DNA from: Sacculina carcini
Lineage: Eukaryota; Arthropoda; Thecostraca; Sacculinidae
DNA: 64,000 nucleotides
Reading direction: 5' to 3'
Assembly (NCBI GenBank): GCA_916048095.2
Contig: OU696579.1
Coordinates: 4,002,235 to 4,066,234, forward strand
Part shown: one piece after another, positions 1 through 64,000 of the stretch
Position numbering within the stretch: the stretch's first letter is position 1
Layout: each line of letters opens with the position of its first letter
Made by a program: the position numbers and the translations under genes
The notes under the pieces: generated by a model
Seen by the model: only the letters and a program-made list of their open reading frames with translations
The model's database searches: none
Told to the model about the DNA's origin: nothing

Positions 1-787
1 CGCGACGGCTACTCGACGACAACTGAACAGTAAGAACACAAGCCAATACATGATTAGCCCCAGCACCGAGACGAAGAGTCCACAGTGCTCATGTCTCAGA
101 CAATATAGAAAGTACAGATTTGCGTCAGTGACATTGTGATCAAACTGTGAAACTGGGAACAAACAAATATTCAACTTGGCCAAACTACTTTCAGCTACTC
201 TGTTAGGTCAAGTTGTGATTGAGAATGTGTATTGCAACGGAAACAAATCTCCTAACTTCGAGGTCTAAGTGTGGGAGCTCTTCAAAGTCTGCCCTCTCCT
301 AGTTTGTATATTCACCACACGCGCAGTAACGACGCAACTCACACACATACACACGCACACATACACGCATACACGCATACACGCATAAAAACCGGCGTAC
401 ACAAACACACACAAACACACACCATACATTTGCGCCAGTGGTAAATCCTCGTGCCGCTGTCAACCGAGACATCCAGCGTGATGTGGGCGTTCCTGAACGA
501 CCTCGTCAAACTCGTGGATCTGAAAATATCAGACCTTTCGGGGGAGCCGCGAGAAACGATCTGCTTGGACAGCGAATTAATTTGCCCGAAATTCGCGACA
601 ATGCTATCTCCATGAAAATTTTGCGTTATTTACGGGTTACCAATTTTAGTGTTATGTGTATTTACATGTAAATATGTGTATGCACTCCAAAAAACACACA
701 CTGCCACATTAACCCCGATCTGTACCTGATATACACACTGACACACCAGCCCTGATCTGCAACTGACACACTGACACTGACACGCAC
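1..787 (-). other. Intron 14 (partial) of the dynein gene
   Basis: This stretch downstream of exon 14 holds a CA-rich low-complexity block (about 342-424) and otherwise unique sequence. I searched the minus strand for the next dynein segment (the family motif LTWTSLN) and did not find it, so the next exon probably lies off the left edge. Confidence 0.5.
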
Positions 788-54572
<53,785 letters not shown>

Positions 54573-57500
54573 CTAACGAACACAAACACAGCGCAGTTGA
54601 CGGACAAATGACGCTGGTGGAGACAATAACGACGCATTCAGCCAATGAGTTTCCACCAGCTTATCTATGAATAATATATCGCTCAAACCTCTATTTAAAT
54701 GACATGCCATTCTATTTTTCAAACCTTACCCGTAGTGCCGTTCAATTTGAAGTGATGTTCAATTAGCAGGTGCCGCTATATTTTTCGACTAGCTGGTCAA
54801 AATTTTTAGAAGATTCTATGGATGGAAAACAGCTAAAGCATATATACAAACTTAACAAAAGACACAATTACAGGATGATTACTGATAATTAATCACAAAT
54901 TCACTTATAAATATCAGCCCACCAATGGTTATTGAAGGAAAGAATTCAACAAAGTGACATTTAATTAGAGGTACTGTTCAATTAAAAGGTGTCGTTCTAT
55001 TAGGGGTGCCGTTCAAATAGAGGTTTCACGCAGTGGCAGAGCCAGAATATTTCCGATAGGGGGCTAGGAAAAAAGTTGTGGGGATGGGTAAACATGAAAA
55101 ACTGCACTCGAACGCTGGCTATAGAATATTATAAAGGACTGGGCCCACTGATTCAGTCCACGAACTTAAATCATAAATGAAGGACATTAGATGGTGGCGT
55201 CGTGAAGCCACATTGAAAATGAGGAAGACACGGCGAGAAGTCTATTTCAGGCAAGAGTACAATACAAGCGAATACCAGCGAATGCGAGCGAGCCACTGTT
55301 GATCGGCAATGTGCCCTGATATATGAGTTCGGTCATGTGACCTTTCACACGGTCACATTCCCACACACACGCATAAGCGCGTTCAACAATACAAAAGGGC
55401 AGACACAGATATACTAGTTCAGTAGACACATACACACCAGACACACACCACTGACCCAAGACTAACTACACACAGACCTACACTTGACATACATACACAC
55501 CAGACACGCATACAAACGAGAGAAACGTACACACACAACCATCGGCGTAAATTTGTGTCGAGGCTAGGGGGGGATGACAGTCAAAATGCATTATTGTTCA
55601 AAGTTGACCCAGTTGGTCAATTGTATGGGACCCTCAATTATTTTCGGCCTATTCAATTACAACACACATACTCCAATGAAAAGTGTAATGCGGAATATAA
55701 TTCTTAACATATTTATAATTTCTTGTATTTTCGGCCTATTGTCATTTGCCTTCTATGCTGATTTTGATGATAATATACCCAATGAACTGAACTTAGCAGA
55801 ATTCTCGGGGGGTATAATTGCATAGTCATACCCCCCAGCCAATTTGTCGGGGGGTATATATACCCCCCATACCCCCCAGGATTTACGCCCATGCACACAA
55901 CAGGACACACTAACACGTTCGCAAACATACAAACCACAACCACAAAAACTCAACGCAACTTGCATGCCTCCACAAGATATTGAACGAAACGAGGTGAATA
56001 TCAATGAATAGAACATATATTGGCACATCGACAGATATGCAAACGTCATTACAGTAACAAATAGTTAATTACTATAAGAACAACAAAAACAAACAATATA
56101 TCAGCACAACAATTGACATTGCAGCACTTCCGCTCCACAATTAATGGCATGCTACGGCGGAGTATTGAAGAGGACTGAGGAGGCGGAGTCGCGGTTGAGA
56201 CCGGGACCTCACGTGCTGTGCTTCTCCACAGTCATGGTGTGGTGGCCGTTCTGCGCTTGGTAATGGTCTGTAATGGTATGCGCTTGCAAGGTCATCATTT
56301 GCTTGTTTTTGGTAGTTTTTGTGGCCCGGGTTTTCAGTTTTGATTTTTTTCTGTTCTTCAGATATTTTTTGCGTGTGTAAAAACAAGTGGAGGTGTGGTG
56401 TGACTGTGTATGGTGAGAGAAGGAAAGAAAGTAAGCCGTCGTTCTTGAGCATCGGTCATGGTGTGAAGTCCTGTAGGCGCGCGTGATGTGGGGATGACCA
56501 CGCGCGCCTGTCTGCAAATACAGTTTGTTTCTGTCTATAGCTAAACTGTCCCGTGTGATGTGATACACAAATCAGTGAATGTGATACATGTTTCATTGCT
56601 TATACTCTTTTTAAAAAACTGAGTAAATCCGTGCATTTCACTAGTCAATTTGATCCGACTTAAATATAGAAAATATATAAAACACAACGTGTATATTGGA
56701 ATAATTGAAAGGTAAGCGTTACTAAAAGTTCTTCCAATAGAATTATACTGTAAAAAGTTATATTTTACCATCATGTGGTATAATTTCAATGGTGTGCGAT
56801 ACAACTGATTGAAAATGACTGACGGACAACAAAAGATGCTGGACGAACTGAAGAGTTAATGGTATATACATGAAGAATGTGACCCACGTGTTAATGCTAA
56901 ATAGCAGTGGCGGAGACAGGATTTTTCCAGAGGGGCTGAGGGGGGCTCAAGATAAAGATGTGGGGGCTTGGCGAGCCATAGGGTGACTAGAGTCTGAATC
57001 TCTACAACGATGACACGCTTGAGCCCGCGAAATATTGAGGTTCTAATTAGAAAATTACCTTTTCAGAAATCAATGACTAATGTTTTGATTGGATTTATAT
57101 CCATGAACCAAAACAGTATACATCTGCAGTGGGGACATTTAACTAATGTAACTGTACAAATCCCGGACACTTGAAGTATTCTACCAAAAGAACCCAGATA
57201 GGCCGGAGAGCCCTCAACACCAGCACATATCCGAGAAAAAAAGACGTATGCTCCTCCTACTCCTACTCAGCATGAGCAACTACACTTCAAATATTAATGG
57301 TCAGAATTATTGAGGGGAGTGGAGGGGGCTTGGCAAATAATTTGGGGTTGATTCCCACATGACAGGGACAACTCATGCTGAATAATCAGTCCACTGTATA
57401 CGGAAACAACTGAAAATATATAAACAATACGCTGAGACATCTCGCAAACGAACGCAGTCACTCGAAATGATACACTCTGCGGCACATGTATTGCACGTCT

Positions 57501-57823
57501 CGTTCACCACGCGCTCCTTACTAACTATATTTTCCCGCCAATGAACAGTGCAGTGATCAGCCAATCAGCGGATGGAATTTTACGGCCAAAATATTTTGCC
57601 AACACGTGCATTCCAATGCTGTCGTTGAGTTAATTTACGGTAAGCACACTATACAACCAAAGTACTTATAGTGTACAAAGGTACTTTCAAGTATACCAAA
57701 CACGCCAGGGCTACAAAATGATGTATTTGTTCGATTTTGTATCATTGATCCAAGTCTTATGTAAAAATCAATGGTGAAAACAAACGGACCTTCAAAGATT
57801 AATGAAAATATTTTTCATAAATC
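54573..57823. other. Upstream region or first intron, with MITE-like ends
   Basis: No further dynein exon was recognised. CAGTGGCAGAGCCAG at 55028 and CAGTGGCGGAGACAGG at 56906 look like left ends of the hAT-MITE family seen at 36146, but I could not pair them with right ends. CACA-rich sequence lies at 55420-55540. The remaining open frames lack family motifs. Confidence 0.5.
55543..55890. mobile_element. Candidate MITE with GGCGTAAAT terminal repeats
   Basis: The left end CGGCGTAAAT and the right end ATTTACGCCC are inverted copies. The interior right side has palindromic ggggggtatatataccccccc sequence. Length is about 350 bp with no coding capacity. The target-site duplication is unclear. 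Confidence 0.5.
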
Positions 57824-58098
57824 TGTAGTGTCCTGTGGTTTTCGCCTAATGTGATATCAAACGATTGGAAACCTTGTGCGGTTGCGAAGCATACGCGCGA
57901 TTGCTGTGTCATTGCTGGTATTGTTCGTTGCCCGGGGCTTAGTGGTAAGTATTTGTGGAGTAAGGTAGTTAACTTGATTTAGGTCACTTAGGTTTGGTCG
58001 GTCGCCTTGTGTGGTTGTATTGTATGGTTGTTTCTGAGAGTGATTATTATATTGAGTTATCATTAGTTGTTTGCTATCGGTCGTACGCGGACACTACA
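57824..58098 (+). repeat. 5' LTR of element E (275 bp)
   Basis: Begins TGTAGTGTCC and ends GGACACTACA, a perfect 10-bp inverted repeat. It is about 94% identical to 62300-62574. Downstream AATATTTGGCGACGAG carries a TGG-containing primer-binding region. Confidence 0.95.
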
Positions 58099-58174
58099 AA
58101 TATTTGGCGACGAGTTTTCCGTTCCCATCCGGGTAAGCCATTAATTCGCTATTACGCAATTAACTCGCTACACC

Positions 58175-59362
58175 ATGGATAGTGTAACATCACCTGTACC
58201 ATTCCTCAACAAACCGGGTTAACCAAACGTAAGCTGGGCCGAATGGAGGGTTGGGTTTGAGAATTATATGACCGCGATAAACGGTGAGTCATTCTCCGAT
58301 GATCGCCAGAGGGCTATGCTACTGCACTGCGTAGGTGCCGAGGCACAAAGGATGTTCCTTGCGCTGCCACTTTCACCCAAAGTCAAGGGCGAGACTGAGT
58401 ACGATCGTGCGATGAGGCTATTCAGCGAATTCTACTCGCCCAAAGTCAACGTGATTTCCGAAAGGTTCACGTTCCGTCAGCGACGCCAACTTCCATCGGG
58501 GACTACTGCGGAGTTTGTGTCGGTTTTACGCAGCCTGTCGGCAAGCTGCAGGTTCGGTGCGTTAACCGACGAAATGATCCGAGACCAAGTAGTTGAAACG
58601 AATATTCACGCGCGGTTGAGAGAGCGATTCCTCCAGGACGCCAGTCTTACGCTCGATTCACTGCTCGCCACGGCCGAAGCCTTTGAAATTTCGCGACAGC
58701 AGTCGGCCAAGATGACTGCGCCACAGCACGCTGCCGACTCTGATCAATCTTTCGCGAGCATCAACGCCACACGAGCATACGCCAAGAGGCAGAGGCACCC
58801 AGTCGCTAAATAATTGTCGTCGAGCAAGTGCACACACTGTGGTCGACAGCACGACGCGCCGAGATCTCAGTTCTGTCCGGCGAGAAACTCAGCGTGCGAC
58901 AAGTGCGGACGACAAGGCCACTGGGCAGCCGTCTGCCGCTCAACAGACAAGCCTAAGTCAATTCAGCGCTCCAAGCCGGTTCGAGGCGTCACCATTCTCG
59001 TATGCAGCGACGCCGAGAAGCCCCGCAAGCTGGAGTGTGACGCGACCATCGCAATCAGCTCTGGCAGGACGGCCGAAGTCAGGCTACAAGTCAACACGGG
59101 GGCAAGTGTTTTGGTCCTCAGCCTACCTCTGGCGAGAAGCCATTTCAAGGGCGCGGAGTTAACGCCAACAGACGTACGACTGTTCGGCGTGGGTCGCCGA
59201 CCGTTAAAGGTGATGGGAACACTACCAGCCACTGTCACGGTCAAAGAGCAAACGGCGACCACCGATTTCTTCATCATCGACACAGCGTCATCGGAAGGCC
59301 TGCTGGGGTTATCCCCATTTCTGTGCTTGGGATCACAATTTATCCGAGCGAGGGAATCGTGA
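58175..59362 (+). pseudogene. Element E Gag and protease with two in-frame stops
   Basis: The frame starts MDSVTSPVPFLNKPG and has TAA at 58220-58222. It continues VSWAEWRVGFENYMTAING, FYSPKVNVISERFTFRQRRQ and DEMIRDQVVETNIHARLRER, with a second TAA at 58811-58813. Zinc-binding motifs CTHCGRQH... and CDKCGRQGHWAAVC follow, then the protease VRLQVNTGASVLVLSL. The catalytic triad reads NTG instead of DTG. It ends at TGA 59360-59362. Confidence 0.9.
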
Positions 59363-60054
59363 GGCAAGTCGAAACCAGCGTTGACGCGACACTGCCGCCG
59401 ATCAAAAACTACCAACACCGGATAGTGCTTCGTTCAGACGCTACTCCAATCCGGTGTTCCTTGAGACTGCTGCCGCTGTCGGTGAGGGAGGCGGTGTCCA
59501 CTGAGCTGACGCAACTGCACCAGGCCGGCGTGATTGAACCGTTCGACTCGTTACCCTGGATAAGCCCGTTGGTGGTTGCTAAACGCAAGGACGGGCGCAT
59601 CCGGCTGTGCGTGGATCTGCGCGGCTTGAACGAGCAAATTGTGTCGGACGCACACCCGCTGCCCACCATAACCGAGCTCCAAGCACAGCTTCATGGTCCG
59701 TTTCTGAGTAGGATCTACCTCAGATCAGCATATCATCAGCTCGACCTCGCTCCTGAGTCGCGTCCGTTAACGGCCTTCATCACACACGACGGAATTCTTC
59801 AGTTCCTCCGTGTTCCTTTCGGATTGTCGTCAGCCGGGTCAGCCTTTCAAAAACTGCTGGACTGTGTACTGAAGGGGATTATGGGCGTCCAACACTACTT
59901 GGACGACATCGTTGTGTCCGGTAAAACACAGTCTCAACAAGACGTCCGACTGAAACGTGTCATGGCCGCTCTCAAAGAATCAAACGTCACAGTGAACTAC
60001 GATAAATTGTCGTTCTCGAATGGACTCGATCGACTTCTGCGGTTACCACATTGA
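59323..60054 (+). pseudogene. Element E reverse transcriptase
   Basis: A frame (-1 relative to gag-protease) with LHQAGVIEPFDSLPWISPLV, IRLCVDLRGLNEQIVSDAHP and SRIYLRSAYHQLDLAP. The first catalytic Asp of the family's 'LDLrsAYhQ' is replaced here by Tyr. VPFGLSSAGSAFQKLLDCVL and the catalytic box YLDD follow. It breaks near 60040 by frameshift. Confidence 0.9.
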
Positions 60055-61058
60055 CAGATCGGGAATTTCACCGCTGCAGAGCCACATCAGGGCGATCGTG
60101 GGCGCACCGATTCTGTCGTCCGCAGGAGAGCTGCGCAGTTTCATCGGCCTGTGCGGCTGGTTATCGCACTTCGTACCGGACTACGCGACTAAAGCTGCTC
60201 CATTGTTCCGTCTGCTGAGGATGGAAACACCGTTTGAGTGGAATGAGTCTCACACAGCTGCATTTACACAACTGAAGACGTCGATAGTTGAGAGCCGAGC
60301 ATTCCAACCATTTTATCCAGGGCGTGACATCATCGTCACAACGGACGCCAGCGAGAAAGGACTGGGCGCTGTGCTGTCACAACGGACGCCAGCGAGAAAG
60401 GACTGGGCGCTGTGCTGTCACAGCCGGACGACAACGGCAGAGAGCGAATGGTGGCGTGCTGGAGTCAGCGCTTTTCCGACGCTGAGGCTCAATATTCCGT
60501 CACTGAGAGAGAGACGCTAGCTGCACTGCGCGCCATAGAACGGTGGAAGCTCTTCTTGTGGGGGCGCCGCTTTCTCCTGCGGACCGACCATTCTGCCTTG
60601 CGCACTGTGTTGTCAGCCCGCTACAAGGGCCGCGCCGGAGCACGCATCGCGCGATGGAGAGCACGGCTAATGATGTACGGCTTCACGGTGCAGCATGTGG
60701 CAGGTTCAAGACTACCTGGGGCTGACGCATTGTCACGGCTTCCGGTCAACGAGCCCGACACGGCGGAAGACCTGGAGTAGGTTATTGCTGTCGTCGAAGG
60801 AGACACCATCACGATGCAGGAGGTGCCCGAGGCAGCGCGCAACGACGAACAGCTGATTGCTTTGCGCCGCGCAATTGTCGAAGGGTTCCCGCCACGAGAG
60901 AAGGACTGCGACGCGAACGTCCGTCCATACTTCCACATACGCAGCGAGGTAAGCACAGATGTAGATTTGGTTCTTCGCAGCGGCCATAAAGTTTTTGTAC
61001 CCAAAAATTACGCGTGCGTTATGTCGAAGCGGCTCACCAGGCTCATGACGGCGCGGTG
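60020..61058 (+). pseudogene. Element E RT connection and RNase H, disrupted by a 41-bp duplication
   Basis: 60020-60520 has FCGYHIDRSGISPLQSHI and ELRSFIGLCGWLSHFVPDY, then RNase H VTTDASEKGLGAVLSQ. The exact 41-bp tandem duplication (60338-60378 and 60379-60419) shifts the frame there. 60412-60780 continues with TERETLAALRAIERWKLFLW and LLRTDHSALRTVLSARY. After an in-frame TAG (60778-60780) the linker to integrase follows to about 61058. Confidence 0.9.
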
Positions 61059-62240
61059 AGGACGAAACAGCTTTTGCGGAGCGTGGCCTGGTTCCCGGGG
61101 ATGGACCGCCAGGTGGAGGACTTCGTCCGCAAATGTCAACCCTGTCAGTCGTCCGACAAGGTACTGCTCAACAAATGCAGGCCAGCGCCCATGCAAAGTG
61201 TGACTCCGCCAGAAAAAGTGTGGTCCAAGCTGGGGATTGACGCCGTCGGTCCGATCCATTGCGCAATTAGGGATCATCGCTACGCTATCACGTTGATCCA
61301 TTACTCGTCGAAATGGGTCGAGGTCGCTCTGGTTCCAGCTGTGACGTCGGAAGCCATCATCGAGCTCCTCCGGAACATATGGGCCAGAGAAGGTTACCCG
61401 GACGAGATAATCTCTGATAACGGCAGGTTTTTCGTAAGCGCCGTCTTCGAGCGTTACTTGGTCGAGCGCGGAATCAAACATGGCCGATCTTCAGCCTACT
61501 GGCCGCGCGGCAACGCAGCGATAGAACGCTTCAGCAGGACATTGAAGGCGTGGATCAAACAGGCGGAAAGCGACGGCGACTTCGCGGCGCGCATTCAAAC
61601 GCGACTGGCACAGTACCGCAGCACGCCGCACTGTTCTACAGGGGTGTCACCGTCGAAAATGTTGCACGGCCGGATGATGCGACTAGCGCTGCCGGTCGCT
61701 TATGACAAACCGCACCGTCCGAGTACGGGGAAACGCATCAGAACCCAACAACGGCGCAACGCAGCGGCGTATGATTCCAGATTCACCGTGCGTACTCAAA
61801 GATTCAAGGTTGGTGACGCCGTCTATGTTCGTCGTCAGGATCACGTGCAGAAGGGCCAGTCCAGTTTCCGCGGGCCGTTCACGGTGGTTGGTCAGACTGG
61901 CATGTCGTCGTTCAGGTTGTCGGACGGTTCATCGCGCAACACCGCACACCTGGCGCCTTCGTCACACCCGCCGGCGCCGTTCGAGGACGCGGACGAGGTC
62001 GACATGCCGGACATGTTGCTGAGCGGTTCCCCGCCGACCGACTCACCCGTGCCGTGCGACAACGATCAACAGCCTGGCGACACGCCGACAATACAGCGCA
62101 GTACGTCGCCGGAGCATCGAATCGGGGCCACTGCAGAGTCGGACGTCGTACTCCAGGGGCAACAAATATATCATCCACTATCTGAGTTACCGCCGTCCCG
62201 GAGCGGCAGACGTCGCTGGCTACCGGCACGCTACACTTGA
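61014..62240 (+). CDS. Element E integrase (intact frame)
   Basis: A 408-codon frame with the zinc domain HQAHDGAVRTKQLLRSVAWF ... CQPC. The catalytic Asp, Asp and Glu lie in GIDAVGPIHC, IISDNGRFF and GNAAIERFSRTLKAW. A C-terminal module follows with FKVGDAVYVRRQDHVQKGQS, RGPFTVV and a basic end SRSGRRRWLPARYT. It is the best preserved part of the element. Confidence 0.92.
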   Translation: MRYVEAAHQAHDGAVRTKQLLRSVAWFPGMDRQVEDFVRKCQPCQSSDKVLLNKCRPAPMQSVTPPEKVWSKLGIDAVGPIHCAIRDHRYAITLIHYSSKWVEVALVPAVTSEAIIELLRNIWAREGYPDEIISDNGRFFVSAVFERYLVERGIKHGRSSAYWPRGNAAIERFSRTLKAWIKQAESDGDFAARIQTRLAQYRSTPHCSTGVSPSKMLHGRMMRLALPVAYDKPHRPSTGKRIRTQQRRNAAAYDSRFTVRTQRFKVGDAVYVRRQDHVQKGQSSFRGPFTVVGQTGMSSFRLSDGSSRNTAHLAPSSHPPAPFEDADEVDMPDMLLSGSPPTDSPVPCDNDQQPGDTPTIQRSTSPEHRIGATAESDVVLQGQQIYHPLSELPPSRSGRRRWLPARYT

Positions 62241-62299
62241 ACTTTGCCGATGATTCAATTTTCGCTGTAACCGTAGTTTCATTTTAAAGGGCGGGGATA

Positions 62300-62574
62300 T
62301 GTAGTGTCCTGTGGTTTTCGCCTAATGCGATATGAAACGATTGGCAATCTTGCGCGGTTGCGAATCATACGCGCGATTGTTGTGTGATTGTTGGTATTGT
62401 TCGTTGCCCGGGGCTTAGTGGTAAGTATTTGTGGAGTCGGGTAGTTGACTTGATTTAGGTCACTTAGGTTTGGTCGGTCGCCTTGTGTGGTTGTATTGAA
62501 TGGTTGTTTCTGAGAGTGATTATAATATTGAGTTATAATTAGTTGTTTGCTATCGGTCGTACGCGGACACTAGA
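62300..62574 (+). repeat. 3' LTR of element E (275 bp)
   Basis: Second LTR copy. The last bases read ACTAGA instead of ACTACA, so the terminal inverted repeat is damaged here. Confidence 0.95.
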
Positions 62575-62739
62575 AAATCGATACTTGATAATTAATACTA
62601 TTTTTCTTAAGTAAATACTTGTTAAATTAAAAAATATTGAACATGAATTCTGTTACAAAATGATCATTTAAAACTTGAATTATGCAAATATTTCATATTC
62701 TTATTATTCATTGGCGCTCAAATAAAACTGTATAAATTG

Positions 62740-63234
62740 TTTATAAATCAATACTATCAGATGTAACAAATATTTGGCGACGTTGTTTGTATTATTTCAT
62801 TTGGAGTGGTTGCGACGCAAATAAGCGGTATGCGACAATTGCGCAGTCTATTGTTATGTTATGTGTTTTGATGACTGTGAGTTACCTGTTTTAGTATAAA
62901 TTGGTGTAATGTTATATTATATATTTATTGTAATTTCTATTAGTTTTATTTTGCATTATTTAATGTTAGTGAAATATTTAAATATGTTATTTTGCTGTGC
63001 CGGCCACTCTCTGCGTTATGATTGGTCCACGTCTGACCTCTCGCTGGCCTGGCACCTGATTGGTCCACATGAGCAATGACCTGGTAGTATGTAGTTACCG
63101 TAGTGTGTGTATGACGCCGCTTGCACACATGGATATTGCTATTCTTCCTTGGTCACGCTTTGGTGTCGTACACATAGGATATGCGCGTACTAGCTTTTGA
63201 GTACTGGTTTTTTTCTGTAGCTAATCGCCACAAG
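62740..63234 (+). repeat. Probable 5' LTR of a further LTR element (boundaries unsure)
   Basis: The sequence ends ...GCTAATCGCCACAAG and is followed by TGGTGCCCCGAGTGCTCG, a good primer-binding site (63235). Its 3' half resembles the possible solo LTR at 13687-14270. At 62763-62785 the words TGTAACA and AATATTTGGCGACG copy the LTR-end/primer-site junction seen in element E, so older element remnants may be mixed in. Confidence 0.5.
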
Positions 63235-63252
63235 TGGTGCCCCGAGTGCTCG
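63235..63252 (+). other. Primer-binding site of the right-edge LTR element
   Basis: TGGTGCCCCGAGTGCTCG directly follows a CACAAG LTR end. The initial TGG complements a tRNA CCA 3' end. I do not name the tRNA. Confidence 0.6.
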
Positions 63253-63523
63253 TGAGTACATTTTGCCTGTTATCATTCTCCATACTTCAATATTGATCAC
63301 TCACCTGATTCGTTCTCTAGCCACTCATTTGCTCTTTTGGTACGTTTTTTATATTTTCCTGTTTCATTTTTTTACAATTTGAACCTGTTTTCCTTAGTTT
63401 TCATCGTTCTGCCAGCGTTTCGTCGGGTCTATTTCACATCATACTCATTATTTTTATTGATTTCCGTCACCTATTGTCGGTCCGCTGCCATTTCATATTG
63501 TCGTTCTCATTCTTTGAATCACA

Positions 63524-64000
63524 ATGCCATTTGACGACAAATTCCATGTCGATCGTGAGATCACTGTCAACCGCGTCGCCGTAAAAGTGCCTGTATTTAT
63601 GCCCAAGTCTGCTGAAGGCTGGTTTCACATTTTGGAGGCGCAATTTAGGCTGCAAAAAATCACCGTTGACGGGACGCGTTTCGACAACGTGCTGGCGCCA
63701 TTTTATCCGGACGTTATCACTCAACTTCCCCCCAGTTGTCTGAATACGCGCAGCTATAGTACCATCAGGGAAGAAGTCACACAACTGTATGAACGCTCCA
63801 GACCGGAGTTGTTTGAAGAGCTCATATCGAAGCAGCCGCTTACCGGAAGACCATCAATATATATGGCTGAGCTGCAAACAACCGCTCGCAAGGTGGGGGT
63901 ATCGGATGACCTTGTTCAACACAAGTTTGTACAGGCTCTCCCCTCAGCTATCGGACCGGATCTGGCTTCGCATAAGGAATTGTCATTGACGGGATTGGCC
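63524..64000 (+). CDS. Gag of a Ty3/gypsy element, cut by the window end
   Basis: 159 codons, open to the last base. It starts MPFDDKFHVDREITVNRVAV, then KVPVFMPKSAEGWFHILEAQ, FDNVLAPFYPDVITQLPPSC, REEVTQLYERSRPELFEELI and KFVQALPSAIGPDLASHKEL. The 'p.F....p..WF..lEaqF.l..i..d..rf..v...l' pattern is the Gag type of CsRn1/K02A2.6-like elements. It lies about 270 nt after a primer-binding site. There are no stops in the visible part, so it may be a relatively intact copy. Confidence 0.8.
   Translation, partial: MPFDDKFHVDREITVNRVAVKVPVFMPKSAEGWFHILEAQFRLQKITVDGTRFDNVLAPFYPDVITQLPPSCLNTRSYSTIREEVTQLYERSRPELFEELISKQPLTGRPSIYMAELQTTARKVGVSDDLVQHKFVQALPSAIGPDLASHKELSLTGLA

Larger units (their letters stand above)
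57824..62574 (+). mobile_element. LTR retrotransposon E (Ty3/gypsy), with 5-bp TSD AAATC
   Basis: 4.75 kb between 275-bp LTRs, flanked by AAATC on both sides (57819-57823 and 62575-62579). A purine tract aaagggcggggata precedes the 3' LTR. The PR, RT and RNase H parts are degenerate. Confidence 0.95.

Noticed and set aside
1-22. Possible start of the next dynein exon after a ...ttactgttcag acceptor on the minus strand
   Set aside because: Only about 22 nt remain before the window edge and the translation cannot be matched to the family.
445-618. Plus-strand frame reading VMWAFLNDLVKLVDLKISD
   Set aside because: It superficially resembles a dynein-like helix but is on the wrong strand for the gene, lacks the neighbouring motif, and has no supporting splice sites or homology I recognise.
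55574-55825. Hydrophobic frame with FIISCIFGLLSFAFYADF
   Set aside because: It lies inside the candidate MITE at 55543-55890, has no homology I recognise, and AT-rich sequence readily gives such stretches.

Overview
This is a eukaryotic, invertebrate-animal genomic window. It has spliced exons, very long introns, dense microsatellites, Ty3/gypsy-type LTR retrotransposons, CR1/L2-type LINEs and hAT- or PIF/Harbinger-type DNA transposon remnants. I see no bacterial features, rRNA, tRNA or CRISPR array. I cannot name the phylum. An axonemal dynein gene implies a lineage with motile cilia or flagellated sperm.

The host gene is one minus-strand gene crossing almost the whole window (54.6 kb down to 0.8 kb). 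It is an axonemal dynein heavy chain of the DNAH5/DNAH8 (outer-arm) class. I resolve 14 consecutive exons totalling 2,439 nt (813 codons). They cover the N-terminal tail from near the protein start, through the DHC_N1 region, to just past it. The proposed splice phases agree at every internal junction. The motor and the rest of the tail lie off the left edge, and the most 5' exon(s) may lie to the right of 54.57 kb.

The rest is mostly intron filled with repeats. Region by region: 0-5.4 kb, exons 10-14 with short introns; 5.8-7.7 kb, a tandem array of about 341 bp units; 7.8-10.5 kb, degenerate Helentron-like repeats leading into an apparently uninterrupted 2.36 kb ACAG array (10.6-13.0 kb); 13.4-21.0 kb, exons 4-9 plus a possible solo LTR, a hAT-like element and a MITE; 22.1-26.7 kb, LTR element A (minus); 27.1-31.4 kb, LTR element B (plus); 31.4-35.4 kb, LINE and LTR fragments and an unexplained 170-codon open frame; 35.7-37.3 kb, exons 2-3; 38.0-41.9 kb, a PIF/Harbinger fragment and LINE L1; 42.3-47.0 kb, LTR element D; 47.0-52.9 kb, LINE L2 split by LTR element C; 52.9-54.4 kb, LINE L3 with a 47-unit tail minisatellite; 54.4-54.6 kb, exon 1; 57.8-62.6 kb, LTR element E; 62.8-64.0 kb, the start of a further LTR element.

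I find no new multi-gene system. The observations I rate highest are: the dynein gene assembled by phase; the giant tetranucleotide array, probably an expanded Helentron core; LINE copies that repeatedly abut (GT)n tracts; a LINE 3' tail grown into a minisatellite; two related LTR elements that share an unusual non-TGG motif where the primer-binding site should be; and exact nested insertions with target-site duplications. Family assignments come from recognised motifs and remembered family consensus, not database searches.
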